From Streptomyces canus (lineage in GTDB: Bacteria > Actinomycetota > Actinomycetes > Streptomycetales > Streptomycetaceae): DNA of 64,000 bases. Positions 25,893-35,016 of the stretch are shown here, piece by piece. The notes beneath the pieces are model-generated. The model did no database searches. It was not told the origin of the DNA and was given only the letters and a program-made list of their open reading frames with translations. The DNA lies in NCBI RefSeq assembly GCF_030816965.1, contig NZ_JAUSYQ010000002.1, positions 6,810,001 to 6,874,000 of the forward strand. The letters run 5' to 3'. The position numbers and the translations under genes are program-made. How positions within the stretch are numbered: the first letter of the stretch is position 1; the number at the start of each line of letters is the position of its first letter.

Positions 25893-26774
25893 TCACGGCA
25901 GTGGTGCCGCCCGCTCGCTGTCGAGGAGCGGGGCCAGCAGGTCGCCGTAGTCCTGGAGGCGGGGGCCCATGTCCGGCGCCTCGAAGGACAGCTGGGCCGG
26001 TGTGCCGCAGTCCTCGACCTCCGTCCAGGTCACCGGTGCCGACACCAGGGGCCGGGGCCGGGCGCGCAGTGTGTAGGGGGTGGCGGTGGTCTTGCGGGCG
26101 GCGTTCTGGCTCCAGTCGACGAAGACCTTGCCGGGGCGCAGGTTCCGGGTCATCCGGTGCAGGGCCAGCCGGGGCATCGCCCGCTCCGCCTCCACGGCGA
26201 GCTGTTTGGCGTACTCCGACACCTGATCGGACGACGCCCCCCGGACCGCCGCCAGCAGATGCAGACCCTTCGACCCGGCGGTCTTCGGGTACGCCTCGAT
26301 ACCGTCCGCCGCCAGCCGTTCCCGGAGCCAGAGGGCGACCTCGCAGCACTCGACGATCGTCGCGGGCGGCCCCGGATCGAGGTCGAGGACCAGGCGGTCG
26401 GCCTCGTCGGGGGTGCCGATCGGCCACTGGTGGGTGTGGAACTCGGTGACCAGGTTGGCGGCCCACATCAGGCTCGGGAGGTCCTGCACGAGCACCATCC
26501 GGGCCGGCCCCTCCGAGCGGGGCACCTCGGCGGTGGTGACCCAGTCGGGCGTACCCGGCGGAACGTTCTTGGCGAAGAACACCTGACCCTCGGGGCCGTC
26601 CGGATAGCGCAGGAAGGAGACGGGACGGTCCCGCAGATGGGGGAGCAGCACCTCGGCCGTCGTGGCGTAGTAGTGCAGCACCTCGCCCTTGGTGAAGCCG
26701 GTGGCCGGATACAGCACCTTTTCCAGATTGCTGAGCGCGAGCCGTCGCCCCTCCACCTCTGTGATCGGCGTCAT
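25893..26774 (-). CDS. ligD: LigD-type polymerase domain protein (NHEJ)
   Basis: A 293-residue archaeo-eukaryotic primase/polymerase corresponding to the stand-alone PolDom of LigD. Catalytic acids are in LVLDLDPG (Asp131, Asp133) and VFVDWSQN (Asp220), with KTAGSKGLHL as the phosphate-binding motif. It fills gaps and adds ribonucleotides at DNA ends before ligation. The ligase and nuclease domains of full LigD are absent, as is normal when Streptomyces keeps these activities in separate genes. It is divergent from ku with 61 bases between starts, so the two form one NHEJ locus. Confidence 0.92.
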   Translation of the reverse strand: MTPITEVEGRRLALSNLEKVLYPATGFTKGEVLHYYATTAEVLLPHLRDRPVSFLRYPDGPEGQVFFAKNVPPGTPDWVTTAEVPRSEGPARMVLVQDLPSLMWAANLVTEFHTHQWPIGTPDEADRLVLDLDPGPPATIVECCEVALWLRERLAADGIEAYPKTAGSKGLHLLAAVRGASSDQVSEYAKQLAVEAERAMPRLALHRMTRNLRPGKVFVDWSQNAARKTTATPYTLRARPRPLVSAPVTWTEVEDCGTPAQLSFEAPDMGPRLQDYGDLLAPLLDSERAAPLP

Positions 26775-26835
26775 ACGATGAGAATCTCACGCATACCTGA
26801 TGAAACGGTGTAATACCCCAGAAAGGGTGCTGCTG

Positions 26836-27840
26836 GTGAGATCCATTTGGAACGGCGCCATCTCGTTCGGCCTGGTCAGCATTCCTATCAAGCTGGTGAA
26901 CGCCACCGAGAGCCACTCGATCTCCTTCCGCCAGATCCACACCGAGGACGGCGGCCGCGTCCGCTACCGCAAGGTCTGCGAACTGGAGGACCGGGAGATC
27001 AGCCAGGCGGAGATCGGCAAGGGGTACGAGGACGCCGACGGCACCATCATCCCGATCACCGACGAGGACCTTGCCCATCTGCCGCTCCCGACGACGAAGA
27101 CGATCGAGATCGTGGCCTTCGTGCCGGGCGAGCGGATCGATCCGCTCCAGATGGATGCCGCGTACTACCTCCAGGCGGGCGGCGCCCCCGCCGCCAAGCC
27201 GTACACGCTGCTGAGAGAGGCCCTCAAGCGCAGCAACAAGGTGGCCATCGCCAAGTTCGCGCTGCGGGGGCGGGAGCGGCTCGGGATGCTGCGGGTGGTG
27301 GAGGACGCCATCGCACTGCACGGGCTGCTGTGGCCGGACGAGGTCCGCGCGCCCGAGGGACTCGCCCCCGACACCAAGGTCACCGTCAGCGACAAGGAAC
27401 TGGACCTCGCCGACGCCCTGATGGACACCCTCGGCGAGATCGACCTCGACGAACTCCACGACGAGTACCGCGAGGCGCTGGAGGAGGTCGTCGCCGCGAA
27501 GGCCGCGGGCGAGGCACCTCCGGAGGCACCCGAGCGGGCGAAGGGCGGCAAGGTCCTCGACCTCATGGCCGCGCTGGAGAAGAGTGTCCGGGACGCGAAG
27601 GAGTCCCGGGGCGAGGAGTCGGGGGAGATCACGCGGCTGCCGCAGCGCAAGTCGGCGCGGGCGGCGCCGAAGCAGACGGGCGGCAAGAAGTCCACGTCGG
27701 CCACGAAGAAGACGGCGGCCGCCAAGAAGACGACGGCGAAGTCGTCACAGGGAACGAAGAAGACCGCGTCGGCGAAGAAGGCGACGAGCGCGAAGAAGAC
27801 GACGGCCAAGAAGACGACCGCCCGCAAACGGACCGCGTGA
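26836..27840 (+). CDS. ku: Ku protein (non-homologous end joining)
   Basis: A 334-residue Ku homodimer protein that encircles broken DNA ends and recruits LigD-type enzymes. The conserved start SIWNGAISFGLVSIPIKLVNAT, the core GRVRYRKVCELEDREIS and the ring region LLREALKRSNKVAIAKFALRGRERLGMLRV are all present. The tail from about residue 270 is a Lys/Thr/Ala-rich extension (repeats of AKKTT) likely to bind DNA nonspecifically. The start is GTG with AAAGG upstream. Divergent ligD-pol completes the module. Confidence 0.96.
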   Translation: MRSIWNGAISFGLVSIPIKLVNATESHSISFRQIHTEDGGRVRYRKVCELEDREISQAEIGKGYEDADGTIIPITDEDLAHLPLPTTKTIEIVAFVPGERIDPLQMDAAYYLQAGGAPAAKPYTLLREALKRSNKVAIAKFALRGRERLGMLRVVEDAIALHGLLWPDEVRAPEGLAPDTKVTVSDKELDLADALMDTLGEIDLDELHDEYREALEEVVAAKAAGEAPPEAPERAKGGKVLDLMAALEKSVRDAKESRGEESGEITRLPQRKSARAAPKQTGGKKSTSATKKTAAAKKTTAKSSQGTKKTASAKKATSAKKTTAKKTTARKRTA

Positions 27841-27891
27841 CCTGCGCACCGCCGTCGGCACCGCGCAGGTCGCGTCAGTGTGTCGGCGGGG

Positions 27892-28392
27892 TCAGCCGAC
27901 GGCCTTCGCGGACTCGATGATCACCGGCTGCGTGGGCACGTCACCGTGACCGCGGCTGCTGCCGGTCCGCACGCCCTTGATCTGGTCGACGACGTCCTGG
28001 CCCTCGACGACCTTGCCGAACACGGTGTAACCCCAGCCGTTCGGGCTCTTGGCCGTGAAGTTGAGGAACTCGTTGTCCGAGACGTTGATGAAGAACTGCG
28101 CGGTCGCCGAGTGCGGGTCGCTGGTGCGCGCCATCGCCACGGTGTACGCGGTGTTCTTCAGACCGTTGTCGGCCTCGTTCGGGACCGGCGCGAGCGTGGG
28201 CTTCTGCACCATGTCCGGGGTGAAGCCACCGCCCTGGACCATGAAGTCGTTGATCACCCGGTGGAAGATCGTGCCGTCGTAGTGCCCGTTGCCGACGTAC
28301 TTCAGGAAGTTCTCGACGGTCTTGGGAGCCTCGGCGTCGGCGAGCTCGAGGACGATACGGCCGAAATTAGTGGTCAGCTCGACCCTGGACAT
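27892..28392 (-). CDS. ppiB: Peptidyl-prolyl cis-trans isomerase (cyclophilin B)
   Basis: A 166-residue cytoplasmic cyclophilin. The signatures [36 protein letters not shown] and [17 protein letters not shown] define the active site (Arg in FHRV, Phe in AQFFI). The start is [11 protein letters not shown] with AAAGGGA upstream; a longer start would add nine residues. It is convergent with ku, with a short hairpin (ACCTGCGC/GCGCAGGT, 27840-27870) between them. Confidence 0.95.
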   Translation of the reverse strand: MSRVELTTNFGRIVLELADAEAPKTVENFLKYVGNGHYDGTIFHRVINDFMVQGGGFTPDMVQKPTLAPVPNEADNGLKNTAYTVAMARTSDPHSATAQFFINVSDNEFLNFTAKSPNGWGYTVFGKVVEGQDVVDQIKGVRTGSSRGHGDVPTQPVIIESAKAVG

Positions 28393-28485
28393 GGGAATCG
28401 TCCCTTTCTGGTGGGGCATGACCGAAGCATCTTGTCACACGGCTGCCCAGGCCCGACGACCTCACGGCGTCACGGCGTCGCGGCC

Positions 28486-28971
28486 TCACGGCAGAGGCGA
28501 CGTCCTAGGGGCGTCACCGGGCGCGTTCCCGGTCGTGCCGCCCGCCGTCGGAACGGCCGACGGTTCGGAGGGGACAGGTGACGGCGACGCCGGGCCCGTG
28601 GTGGTGGGCGGGGGACTGCTCACCGGGGCCGGCGGCACCGAGGAGCGGCCGGGGTCCGCGCCGGGCAGGGCGGCCACGGCCCCGGCCGTGAGGACGGCGG
28701 CCACCAGCACTCCCACGGCGCCCGAGACTGCCGTACGACGGCGTCGGATCCTTCGACCGCCGGCGACGGCGGAGCCGACCTCCGTACCGAGCCCGGTGCC
28801 GTCGGCCCCCACGAGGCCGTCGAAGTAGGTCCGGTACGGCCGCCGTCCCGTCGTACGGCCAAGTCCTCCTGGGCGGACCCTGGTTGGGCCGCGTGCTGCC
28901 GGAAGGCCCCGTCGTGCGGTCGTGTCGGAGGTGGCGGCGTGGGGGAGCGGGCCCGCGTCGAGCGGGGGCAC
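28486..28971 (-). CDS. Hypothetical membrane protein with Pro/Ser/Thr-rich exported tail
   Basis: A protein of about 161 residues. A basic cytoplasmic part (GRRIRRRRT) precedes one membrane helix (AVSGAVGVLVAAVLTAGAVAAL) and a C-terminal segment almost entirely of Pro, Ser, Thr and Gly (SSVPPAPVSSPPPTTTGPASPSP), typical of a wall-spanning stalk. No family is recognised. The start is uncertain: the GTG used here lies in a region where an ~85-base segment is duplicated, and upstream frames carry repeated S-T-R-P-N motifs, so a longer or frameshifted ancestral N-terminus is possible. Confidence 0.55.
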   Translation of the reverse strand: MPPLDAGPLPHAATSDTTARRGLPAARGPTRVRPGGLGRTTGRRPYRTYFDGLVGADGTGLGTEVGSAVAGGRRIRRRRTAVSGAVGVLVAAVLTAGAVAALPGADPGRSSVPPAPVSSPPPTTTGPASPSPVPSEPSAVPTAGGTTGNAPGDAPRTSPLP

Positions 28972-29095
28972 CGGCTCGGTGTACGGCCAAGTCGCCCTGG
29001 TTGCAGCCGGGTTGGGCCGCGTGCTGCCGGAAGCCCCGTCGTGCGGTCGTGTCGGAGGTGGCGGCGTGGGGGAGCGGGCCCGCGTCGAGCGGTCG
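28885..29095. repeat. Tandem duplication upstream of the membrane protein
   Basis: Segments at about 28885-28971 and 29013-29095 are near-identical (both run from GGGCCGCGTGCTGCCGGAAG to GAGCGGGCCCGCGTCGAGCG). A shorter third copy of the first 20 bases lies near 29128, inside the end of the acyltransferase gene. The repeat therefore probably spread from that coding end. Confidence 0.7.
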
Positions 29096-29108
29096 TGGCG
29101 CCGTCCCC

Positions 29109-30182
29109 CTAGGTGTGCGCTGGTCGGGCCGTGTGCTGTCGGAAGGCCCACCGCATCTCCGGTTCCACCAGGCATCGCAGGGCGCGTCGGACCGGTGGGG
29201 TGCACAGGGCGGTCACGACGGCGGCGGCGATGAGGGCGACCGCGGCCGCGCCGAGCGGTTCGTGGACCCAGGCGGGCCCGTACCAGCCCCAGAACCGGGC
29301 GCCCTGGACGAGGAATCCGTGCAGCAGATAGCCGTAGAGCGTGCCCGCGCCCAGCACCGTGAACCAGGTCCGCCGCCCGGGCACCAGGGCGAGGAAGCAC
29401 CCGACCAGGACCAGCGAGCACCCGAAGGTGACCAGCGTCATCACCGGCCCCGACCAGCCGGGCGCCCCCAACTCCTGGGCGCTGTCCCGGTGGTAGAACC
29501 AGGCCCCGCTCATCCGCGGCACGGCCCAGTAGGCGAGCGCGAGCGCGACCACGAACACCGGCAGGGCCGCCAGCCGTACGGCCCGCCGACGGATCAGGCG
29601 GAAGTACTCCGGCTTAAGGCACAGACCCAGCACGAAGTACGGCAGGAACTGCAGGACACGCTGCAGATCGAGATCGTCGCCGATGGAGGGCGTGAGGGTG
29701 GCGAGCATAGCCACGACGAGGGCGAGCGGCACCGGATGACGTACTCGCTGCCACAGAGGAGTGGTCAGCCGCCATACGAACAACGCCACCAGGAACCACG
29801 TCAGATACAGCGGGTCCAGCAGACTCACCGGCCGCTCCGGCACCTGGTCGGTCCACCGGGTGAAGAACGTGTACGCCGTCTCGAACACGACGTACGGCAC
29901 GATCAGCCCGGTCACCAGTCTCCGCAGCCGCTGCGGGCCGGCGTCGAAGTTCCGCGAGAAGTACCCGGAGACGACGATGAACGCGGGCATGTGAAAGGCG
30001 TACACGAGCAGGTACAGCGCCGAGACGCCCCGGCTCCCGTCCCGCAACGGCTCCCACGCGTGTCCCACCGCGACCAGCACGATCGCCAGATACTTGATGT
30101 TGTCGAAGTAGGCGTCGCGCTCCGCGGGACGCTGCGCTGCGGGTCTTTCCCGAGGGGCGACAGTGACAAGTTGCTCGTGCAT
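29109..30182 (-). CDS. Acyltransferase 3 family membrane protein
   Basis: A 357-residue protein with about ten membrane helices. The opening RDAYFDNIKYLAIVLVAVGHAWEPL contains the conserved R and H of the Acyl_transf_3 family, followed by YAFHMPAFIVVSGYFS and LIVPYVVFETAY. Members move acyl groups (often acetyl) onto sugars or other extracellular polymers; the target is unknown. The last residues (FRQHTARPAHT) coincide with a repeated DNA element found twice downstream. Confidence 0.88.
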   Translation of the reverse strand: MHEQLVTVAPRERPAAQRPAERDAYFDNIKYLAIVLVAVGHAWEPLRDGSRGVSALYLLVYAFHMPAFIVVSGYFSRNFDAGPQRLRRLVTGLIVPYVVFETAYTFFTRWTDQVPERPVSLLDPLYLTWFLVALFVWRLTTPLWQRVRHPVPLALVVAMLATLTPSIGDDLDLQRVLQFLPYFVLGLCLKPEYFRLIRRRAVRLAALPVFVVALALAYWAVPRMSGAWFYHRDSAQELGAPGWSGPVMTLVTFGCSLVLVGCFLALVPGRRTWFTVLGAGTLYGYLLHGFLVQGARFWGWYGPAWVHEPLGAAAVALIAAAVVTALCTPPVRRALRCLVEPEMRWAFRQHTARPAHT

Positions 30183-30270
30183 CCCGGGCGCCTCACCACT
30201 CCGGAGCGGCCCAAACCCCGTACCTGAGTGCTAGCTGTGCCCCGTAGGTGCCGCGCGGGACGAGCGTGCC

Positions 30271-31700
30271 TCAGGCAGCCGTGCTCAGCGCCTCCCGTCC
30301 CGCCACCTCGCCGCCCGGCTTCGTCGGCAGGGCGACGGGCTCCGGTGTGCGGCGTGCCCGTAGCAGGAAACCCGCACCGATCGCGCCGGCGACGAGCAGG
30401 CCACCGGTCACGAGAGCTCCGCGTGCCCCGGCCAGTTCCATGAGCAGGCCCAGCGCCGGCGGGCCGCCGAGGCCCCACACCGTGCCGATGCTGCTCCACA
30501 CGCCGAGGACGCGTCCGCGCAGGTGAGGGGGCGGGTCGGTCTGGAGGACGGCCGTTCCGGCGGTGTCGGAGACGGACTCCACCGCGGCCATGGGCAGGAC
30601 CAGCACCAGCAGGACGGCCACCGACGGTGACAGCCCCGCCGCCAGTTGCAGCAGCGCGCCCGCGGCGGCCAGCGTGCCCACCAGCCGGACGGAGGGCCGC
30701 CGCAGCCGGGCACCGAGGAACGCGCCCAGGATGCCGCCGACGGCGAGGACGGCGGAGACCGTGCCGAAGGCCTCCGCACCGCCCGCGAGCGGCCCGGTGA
30801 CGAGCACGGCCAGGGTCAGCCCGTAGTTGCGCCCGAAGACCGCGCTGATCCCGGTGATGCCGGCGAGCGCGACCAGGCGGGGCCGGCGTGCGAAGAAGCG
30901 CAGGCCTTCGCGCATGGTCGTGTCGGCCCCGGCCCCGGCCTCGGCCTCGGCCCCGGCCTCGGCCCCGGCCCCGGCCTCGGCCCCGGCCCCGGCCCCGGTC
31001 CGCGCGCGGCGGCGGTCGGGTCGGGCCCGGCCGTCGGCGCCGCCCCGGGCGCGGGGCGCAGGAACGGCACGACCGCGGCGACGAACAGGAAGGACAGCCC
31101 GTTGGCCGCGTACGCGGCGGCCGTGCCGAGAAAGCCGACCGTCACGCCGGCCAGGGCGGTCCCGACGAGGCGGCCGGCGCTGTGCACCATCGCGCCGATG
31201 CCGATGGCGGAGGGGACGTCCTCGGCCGGGACGAGATCGTTGCCCAGCAGAGCGCACGCCGGTCCGTCGACGGTGGCGATGATGCCGGTCACAGCGGCCA
31301 GCACCAGCAGCGACGTCATGTCGAGCCGGTCCAGCGCCACGAGCACGGCCGTGACGAAGGCGACCGCGCCGAGCAGGGTCTGGCTGACGGCCGCCGTCAG
31401 CTTGCGCGACCAGCGGTCCACGGCCGCTCCGCCCAGCAGGCTCATGAACAGGGCGGGGCCGGCCTGGACGGACATCGACAGCCCCGTCGCGGCGGCGGAC
31501 CCGGTGATCTGCAGAACGAGCAGGTTCTGCACCGTGAGCTGCATCCAGGTGCCGGCGTTCGACACGAAGTTCGCGACGGACCACCAGCGCATGCTGCGGT
31601 GTCTCAGGGATCGCCACGGCGCGCGTGACGCCTCCCGGGGGGAGGTCCCGGCGATGTTCGGGGCAGCGGAAGGGCAGGCAGGGACAGGAGTGGAAGACAC
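30271..31700 (-). pseudogene. Frameshifted MFS exporter
   Basis: Two overlapping minus-strand frames together make one Major Facilitator protein (enterobactin-exporter-like type). The N-terminal half reads from GTG at 31700 (VANFVSNAGTWMQLTVQNLLV, GGAAVDRWSRK) to VVPFLRPAPG. The C-terminal half reads in another frame from MREGLRFFARRPRLVAL to the stop at 30271. The switch falls within a run of GGCCCC/GGCCTC hexamers at about 30925-31005, which encodes GPGPRP in one frame and AEAGAG in the other. This could be a true inactivating indel, slippage-based switching, or a sequencing error in the repeat. Confidence 0.8.
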
Positions 31701-32019
31701 AGTGCGGTACCCGAGAGGCGAAGTGGCAGGTCAGACAGGTAGGCGAAACCGAGGAACGCCGGCTGCGCTGCGCGGCCATCCACCGAGTCGGTCACGGCGC
31801 GGACCATCGTGGCAGACGTGATCGGTGCGGCGGCTGCGGTTCGCCGCGCGACGCCGCCCTCACGGGCTCAACTGCCGACCGCCTTTACGTCACTTGCCGT
31901 GTCGAGTGTGGTTGCTCACAGGCTTCGTCTCGTCATCACGTTCCGCCCCGGAACCGGAGGGGCACAGAGCGGCCCCGCAGCAGTCGCGCGTGCTGTGGGG
32001 CCTGTGCACAAGGTGGATC
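31701..32019. other. Stretch without an intact gene
   Basis: This is the upstream region of the MFS gene and adjoining sequence. Open frames exist on both strands, but none is recognisable. Confidence 0.35.
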
Positions 32020-32302
32020 AATGCGGGAAAGCGGCCGCGACGAGCGAAGCCACCTGCTGCGGCGCAACGAGGTGCTGACCCTGTGGCTGCGCCGCCGTAT
32101 CCGCTGGCGCTGCGGGCCACAGCCCGCCTGGCCGCCGCGGCGACCGCCGGTGCCCCCGGCGCCCGCCGCGCCCTGCGCGAAGTGGTCGTACGCCTTCCCG
32201 CCGCCCTGGCACGACGCCGACCGCTGCCACCGCACGTGGAGGCTGCGACCAGGCTGCTGGAGCGGCACGCACCCGCCCGGCCGTCAGGGCGCGGGCCGGC
32301 CT
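32020..32302 (+). pseudogene. Possible glycosyltransferase C-terminal remnant
   Basis: HLLRRNEVLTLWLRR reads in one frame. From about 32090 a +1 shift continues as PYPLALRATARLAAAATAG and then ALREVVVRLPAALARRRPLPPHVEAATRLLE to a stop at 32302. Joined, the sequence resembles the C-terminal helical tail of Streptomyces family-2 glycosyltransferases. The catalytic part is missing. The identification rests on remembered family patterns only. Confidence 0.4.
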
Positions 32303-32398
32303 GAGCGGACGCCCGACCCACGGCGACGGTCACCCACAACAGCGGTTCGGCCCGGCGGGAGGTACGTCGGGTGAGCGGCTCCGCGGCCCGCCGGTGGC

Positions 32399-33289
32399 TC
32401 ACGGCAGGGGCGTGCCACCGGTCGCGTTGAGGATCTCCGCGGTGACGAAGCTCGCTTCCTGAGAGGCCAGGTAGACGTACGCCGGGGCCAGCTCCGCGGG
32501 CTGGGCCGGGCGGCCCAGCGGGCTCTGCTTGCCGAACTCCACGGTGTCGGGCAGCGTGGCGGGGATCAGTGGCGTCCACACCGGGCCCGGCGCGACCGCG
32601 TTGACGCGGATGCCGCGCTCCGCGAGCATCTGGGCCAGCCCCTGGGTGAAGGTCACGATCGCGCCCTTCGTCATCGCGTAGTCCAGCAGGTGCGGACTGG
32701 GCTTGTACGCCTGCACGGACGTGGAGTTGATGACGCTGCCGCCCTCCGGGATGTGCGGCAGGGCGAACTTGGTCAGCCAGAACATCCCGTAGAGGTTGGT
32801 GCGCATGACCCGGTCGAACTGCTCGGTCGTGATGGCTTCGATGCCGTCCGGCTGCGACATCTGGAACGCCGCGTTGTTCACCAGCACGTCGATGCGTCCG
32901 AACTCGGAAACCGCGCGCTCGATCAGCGCCCGGCAGTTGTCCTCCTCACGGATGTCGCAGGAGACGGCGACCGCCTTGCGGCCGGCGCCCTCGACGAGAC
33001 GGGACGTCTCACGCGCCTCGTCCGCCTCCTCCTCCAGATGGGTGAACAGCACGTCGGCGCCTTCCCGGGCGAAGGCCAGCGCCACCGCCCGCCCGATGCC
33101 GGAGTCCCCGCCCGTGATGACGGTTTTGCGGCCCTCCAGCCGACCCGTGCCGCGGTAGGACTCCTCGCCGTGGTCGGGCGGCGGGTCCATCGGCCCGGTC
33201 CAGCCAGGGTGCGGCTGGTCCTGCGCCGGAAACTCCGGGCGCGGGTGCTGCGTCGTCGGGTCCTGCTGGGTGTGCTGGTGCTCGGTCAC
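32399..33289 (-). CDS. Short-chain dehydrogenase/reductase (stress-type)
   Basis: A 296-residue NAD(P)-dependent oxidoreductase of the YhdF/YdaD-like SDR group with an N-terminal Gln/His/Pro-rich extension. Motifs are cofactor-binding TGGDSGIGRA (about 59-68), NNAAF, catalytic Ser in INSTSVQAYK and Tyr-x-x-x-Lys in DYAMTKGA. These extended SDRs belong to general stress regulons in many bacteria. The start is GTG with GAGGAGG upstream. It is divergent from a hemerythrin gene, which fits shared stress control. The substrate is unknown. Confidence 0.92.
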   Translation of the reverse strand: MTEHQHTQQDPTTQHPRPEFPAQDQPHPGWTGPMDPPPDHGEESYRGTGRLEGRKTVITGGDSGIGRAVALAFAREGADVLFTHLEEEADEARETSRLVEGAGRKAVAVSCDIREEDNCRALIERAVSEFGRIDVLVNNAAFQMSQPDGIEAITTEQFDRVMRTNLYGMFWLTKFALPHIPEGGSVINSTSVQAYKPSPHLLDYAMTKGAIVTFTQGLAQMLAERGIRVNAVAPGPVWTPLIPATLPDTVEFGKQSPLGRPAQPAELAPAYVYLASQEASFVTAEILNATGGTPLP

Positions 33290-33415
33290 AGCGGCCTCCT
33301 CAACGCCGGCGGGTTCGGACGAACCAGCGAGTTCCCGCCCTGCACCACCCGAAAAGCCACGTCACGCGGACGAGGTATCTCGGACCAGGTCTTCACCGGC
33401 GTAAAGCTGTCGTCG

Positions 33416-33440
33416 GTTTGTGCGATGCGGCGGCAGGTAC
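33416..33440 (+). promoter_or_regulatory. Candidate SigB-type promoter for the hemerythrin gene
   Basis: GTTT at 33416-33419 and AGGTAC at 33435-33440, separated by 15 bases, resemble the Streptomyces sigma-B-like consensus GTTT-N14-16-GGGTAY, with one mismatch in the -10 part. It lies about 110 bases before the hemerythrin start. Confidence 0.4.
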
Positions 33441-33550
33441 CCGCACAGCCGGAGCGGCGCAGTCGGCCACCGGAGTGAAGTGGCGGACCTGTGTGAGGTC
33501 GTCGGTACGCGCGTGGCAGGTATCTGGAAACGACAAGGAGTGGAGAACCC

Positions 33551-34114
33551 ATGGGACACGGCGGAAACGTCATCCAGGAACTGACTACGGACCACCGCGA
33601 GGTGGACGACCTCTTCGCGCAGATCGAAGCGCTGCCCGGTCCCGACCCGCAGCGGCGCGAACTGGCCGACCGGCTCACCATGGAGCTGATCCGGCACTCG
33701 GTGGCCGAGGAGGAGTACCTGTACCCGGCGGTGCGCCGGTACGTCGACGGGGGAGACGACCTCGCCGACAAGGAGATCGCCGACCACGGTGAAGTCGAGC
33801 GCATGCTGAAGGAGCTCGAAGGCTGCCAGCCCGGGGACGGGCAGTTCGACACGCTCATCCTGCGGCTGAAGAACTCCGTCACGGCGCACGTCAGCGACGA
33901 GGAGAACAGGCTGTTCCCCTTGCTGGCCGATGTCTGCTCCGCCGACGCGTTGGAGGAGCTCGGCGAGAAGGTCCGCTCGGCCAAGCAGCACGCTCCCACC
34001 CGCCCGCACCCGTCCGCGCCGGACACCCCGCCCGCGAACAAAATCCTCGCGCCCGGCACCGGCATGGTCGACCGCCTGCGCGACATGCTCACCGGCCGCG
34101 GAAAGCAGGACTGA
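33551..34114 (+). CDS. Hemerythrin HHE-domain protein
   Basis: A 187-residue protein. The HHE cation-binding domain spans about 5-135: TTDHREVDDLF, IRHSVAEEEYLYPAVR, IADHGEVERMLKEL and VTAHVSDEENRLFPLL supply the His and Glu ligands for a di-iron site that may bind oxygen or sense redox state. The C-terminal ~50 residues are Pro/Lys-rich and end in a short amphipathic helix. ATG is preceded by AAGGAGTGGAGAA. It is divergent from a stress-type SDR. Confidence 0.9.
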   Translation: MGHGGNVIQELTTDHREVDDLFAQIEALPGPDPQRRELADRLTMELIRHSVAEEEYLYPAVRRYVDGGDDLADKEIADHGEVERMLKELEGCQPGDGQFDTLILRLKNSVTAHVSDEENRLFPLLADVCSADALEELGEKVRSAKQHAPTRPHPSAPDTPPANKILAPGTGMVDRLRDMLTGRGKQD

Positions 34115-34126
34115 CCCACTGACAGA

Positions 34127-34420
34127 GCCGACAGGGCTGAAGCGGCATGCGCGCCGCTCGCTGTGCTACGTCGACGACACGATCGACGGCGTCCTCGTCC
34201 TGGCGGCCTCGGATGAGCCGGGGCCCGTGAATGTCGGCGGCGGAGAGGAGATCCCGATGCTCGATCTCGCCGGCTCCGCCTCAGTATCCGTTTCGTCGAA
34301 CGCCCCGTCGACGAGCCGCTCGCCGCGTCGGAACGCCCGAACCGACGGCGTCGCGCTCGGGCGAGACCGGCGTCCGCCGCGTCAAAGCGTCGCGTAACCG
34401 TCGCGTCGCGCGATGAACTC
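34127..34420 (+). pseudogene. NAD-dependent epimerase/dehydratase C-terminal remnant
   Basis: RRSLCYVDDTIDGVLVLAAS and DEPGPVNVGGGEEIPMLDLA are the typical late segment of UDP-glucuronate decarboxylase or dTDP-glucose dehydratase-like SDRs. At about 34275 the frame shifts to one giving IRFVERPVDEPLAASERP, the next block of the same family. The Rossmann part and active site are missing, so this is a 3' relic with an internal frameshift. Confidence 0.6.
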
Positions 34421-34459
34421 CTCGGCCCGTGCGCGGTGTGGGCCGTGTGCCCGCACCGC

Positions 34460-34560
34460 GCCCGTCGACTGCCTCGTCACCGGCGGCATCGGCGCCGACC
34501 TCGAGACCGCACGCCGGGCGGGAGCCCACGGCATCCTCGTGTCTCCCTCGCAGACCCGCC
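34460..34560 (+). pseudogene. Possible HAD-family hydrolase fragment
   Basis: CLVTGGIGADLETARRAGAHGILVSPSQT resembles the C-terminal motif of HAD-IIA phosphatases, in which an acidic loop is followed by D-x-x-x-A-x-x-A-G. Only about 30 residues are recognisable and no start or full domain is present. Confidence 0.25.
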
Positions 34561-34602
34561 CGGGACGGCGGAGGCGTTGCCGGGCCACGAAAGGCGTTCG
34601 GG

Positions 34603-35016
34603 TCAGACCTTGATGACGGTGGCCTGTCCACCGCACAGTGAGTTGAGATCCTCCGGGTTCGATGTGAGCACGGTGACGGGTCCGGGGGCGGCGAGGGCGG
34701 TGGCGCCGAGCATGGCGTCGACGGCGTACTTGTGGCCGTGCAGGCCGGCGTCGGCGAGGAGAGCGGCCGCGTGACGGGCGATGGCCTCGGTGACCGGCTC
34801 TACGACGAGGCGGGACAGAGTCCACTCCAGCGCGGGGCGGTTGATCCGCGGGTGGACGACGTCCACCAGGGTGGCCGCGGAGGTGATCACCCGTAGATCG
34901 TCGGCTCGGGCCAGAGCGAGCCAGCCGGTGACGGTACGGTCGCGGAGGACGGCCTTGGCCAGTCCCTCGCTGTCCAGTACGAGGGTGCCGCCGGGGACGG
35001 CGGGAGAACGGCTCAC
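34603..35016 (-). CDS. PIN-domain toxin (VapC-like)
   Basis: A 137-residue protein. Acidic residues expected in a PIN ribonuclease site appear in TLVLDSEGLAK (Asp15, Glu17) and HKYAVDAMLGATAL (Asp near 98), with AATLVDVVHPR between. It is a likely RNA-cleaving toxin of a type II toxin-antitoxin pair. The start overlaps the antitoxin stop (ATGA), so the two are coupled. The C-terminal VTVLTSNPEDLNSL is the usual last strand and helix. Confidence 0.85.
   Translation of the reverse strand: MSRSPAVPGGTLVLDSEGLAKAVLRDRTVTGWLALARADDLRVITSAATLVDVVHPRINRPALEWTLSRLVVEPVTEAIARHAAALLADAGLHGHKYAVDAMLGATALAAPGPVTVLTSNPEDLNSLCGGQATVIKV

Noticed and set aside
24355..27459. 1034-codon minus-strand frame
   Set aside because: It merges the real phosphatase with antisense of the NERD and ku genes; only the part from 24912 down is coding.
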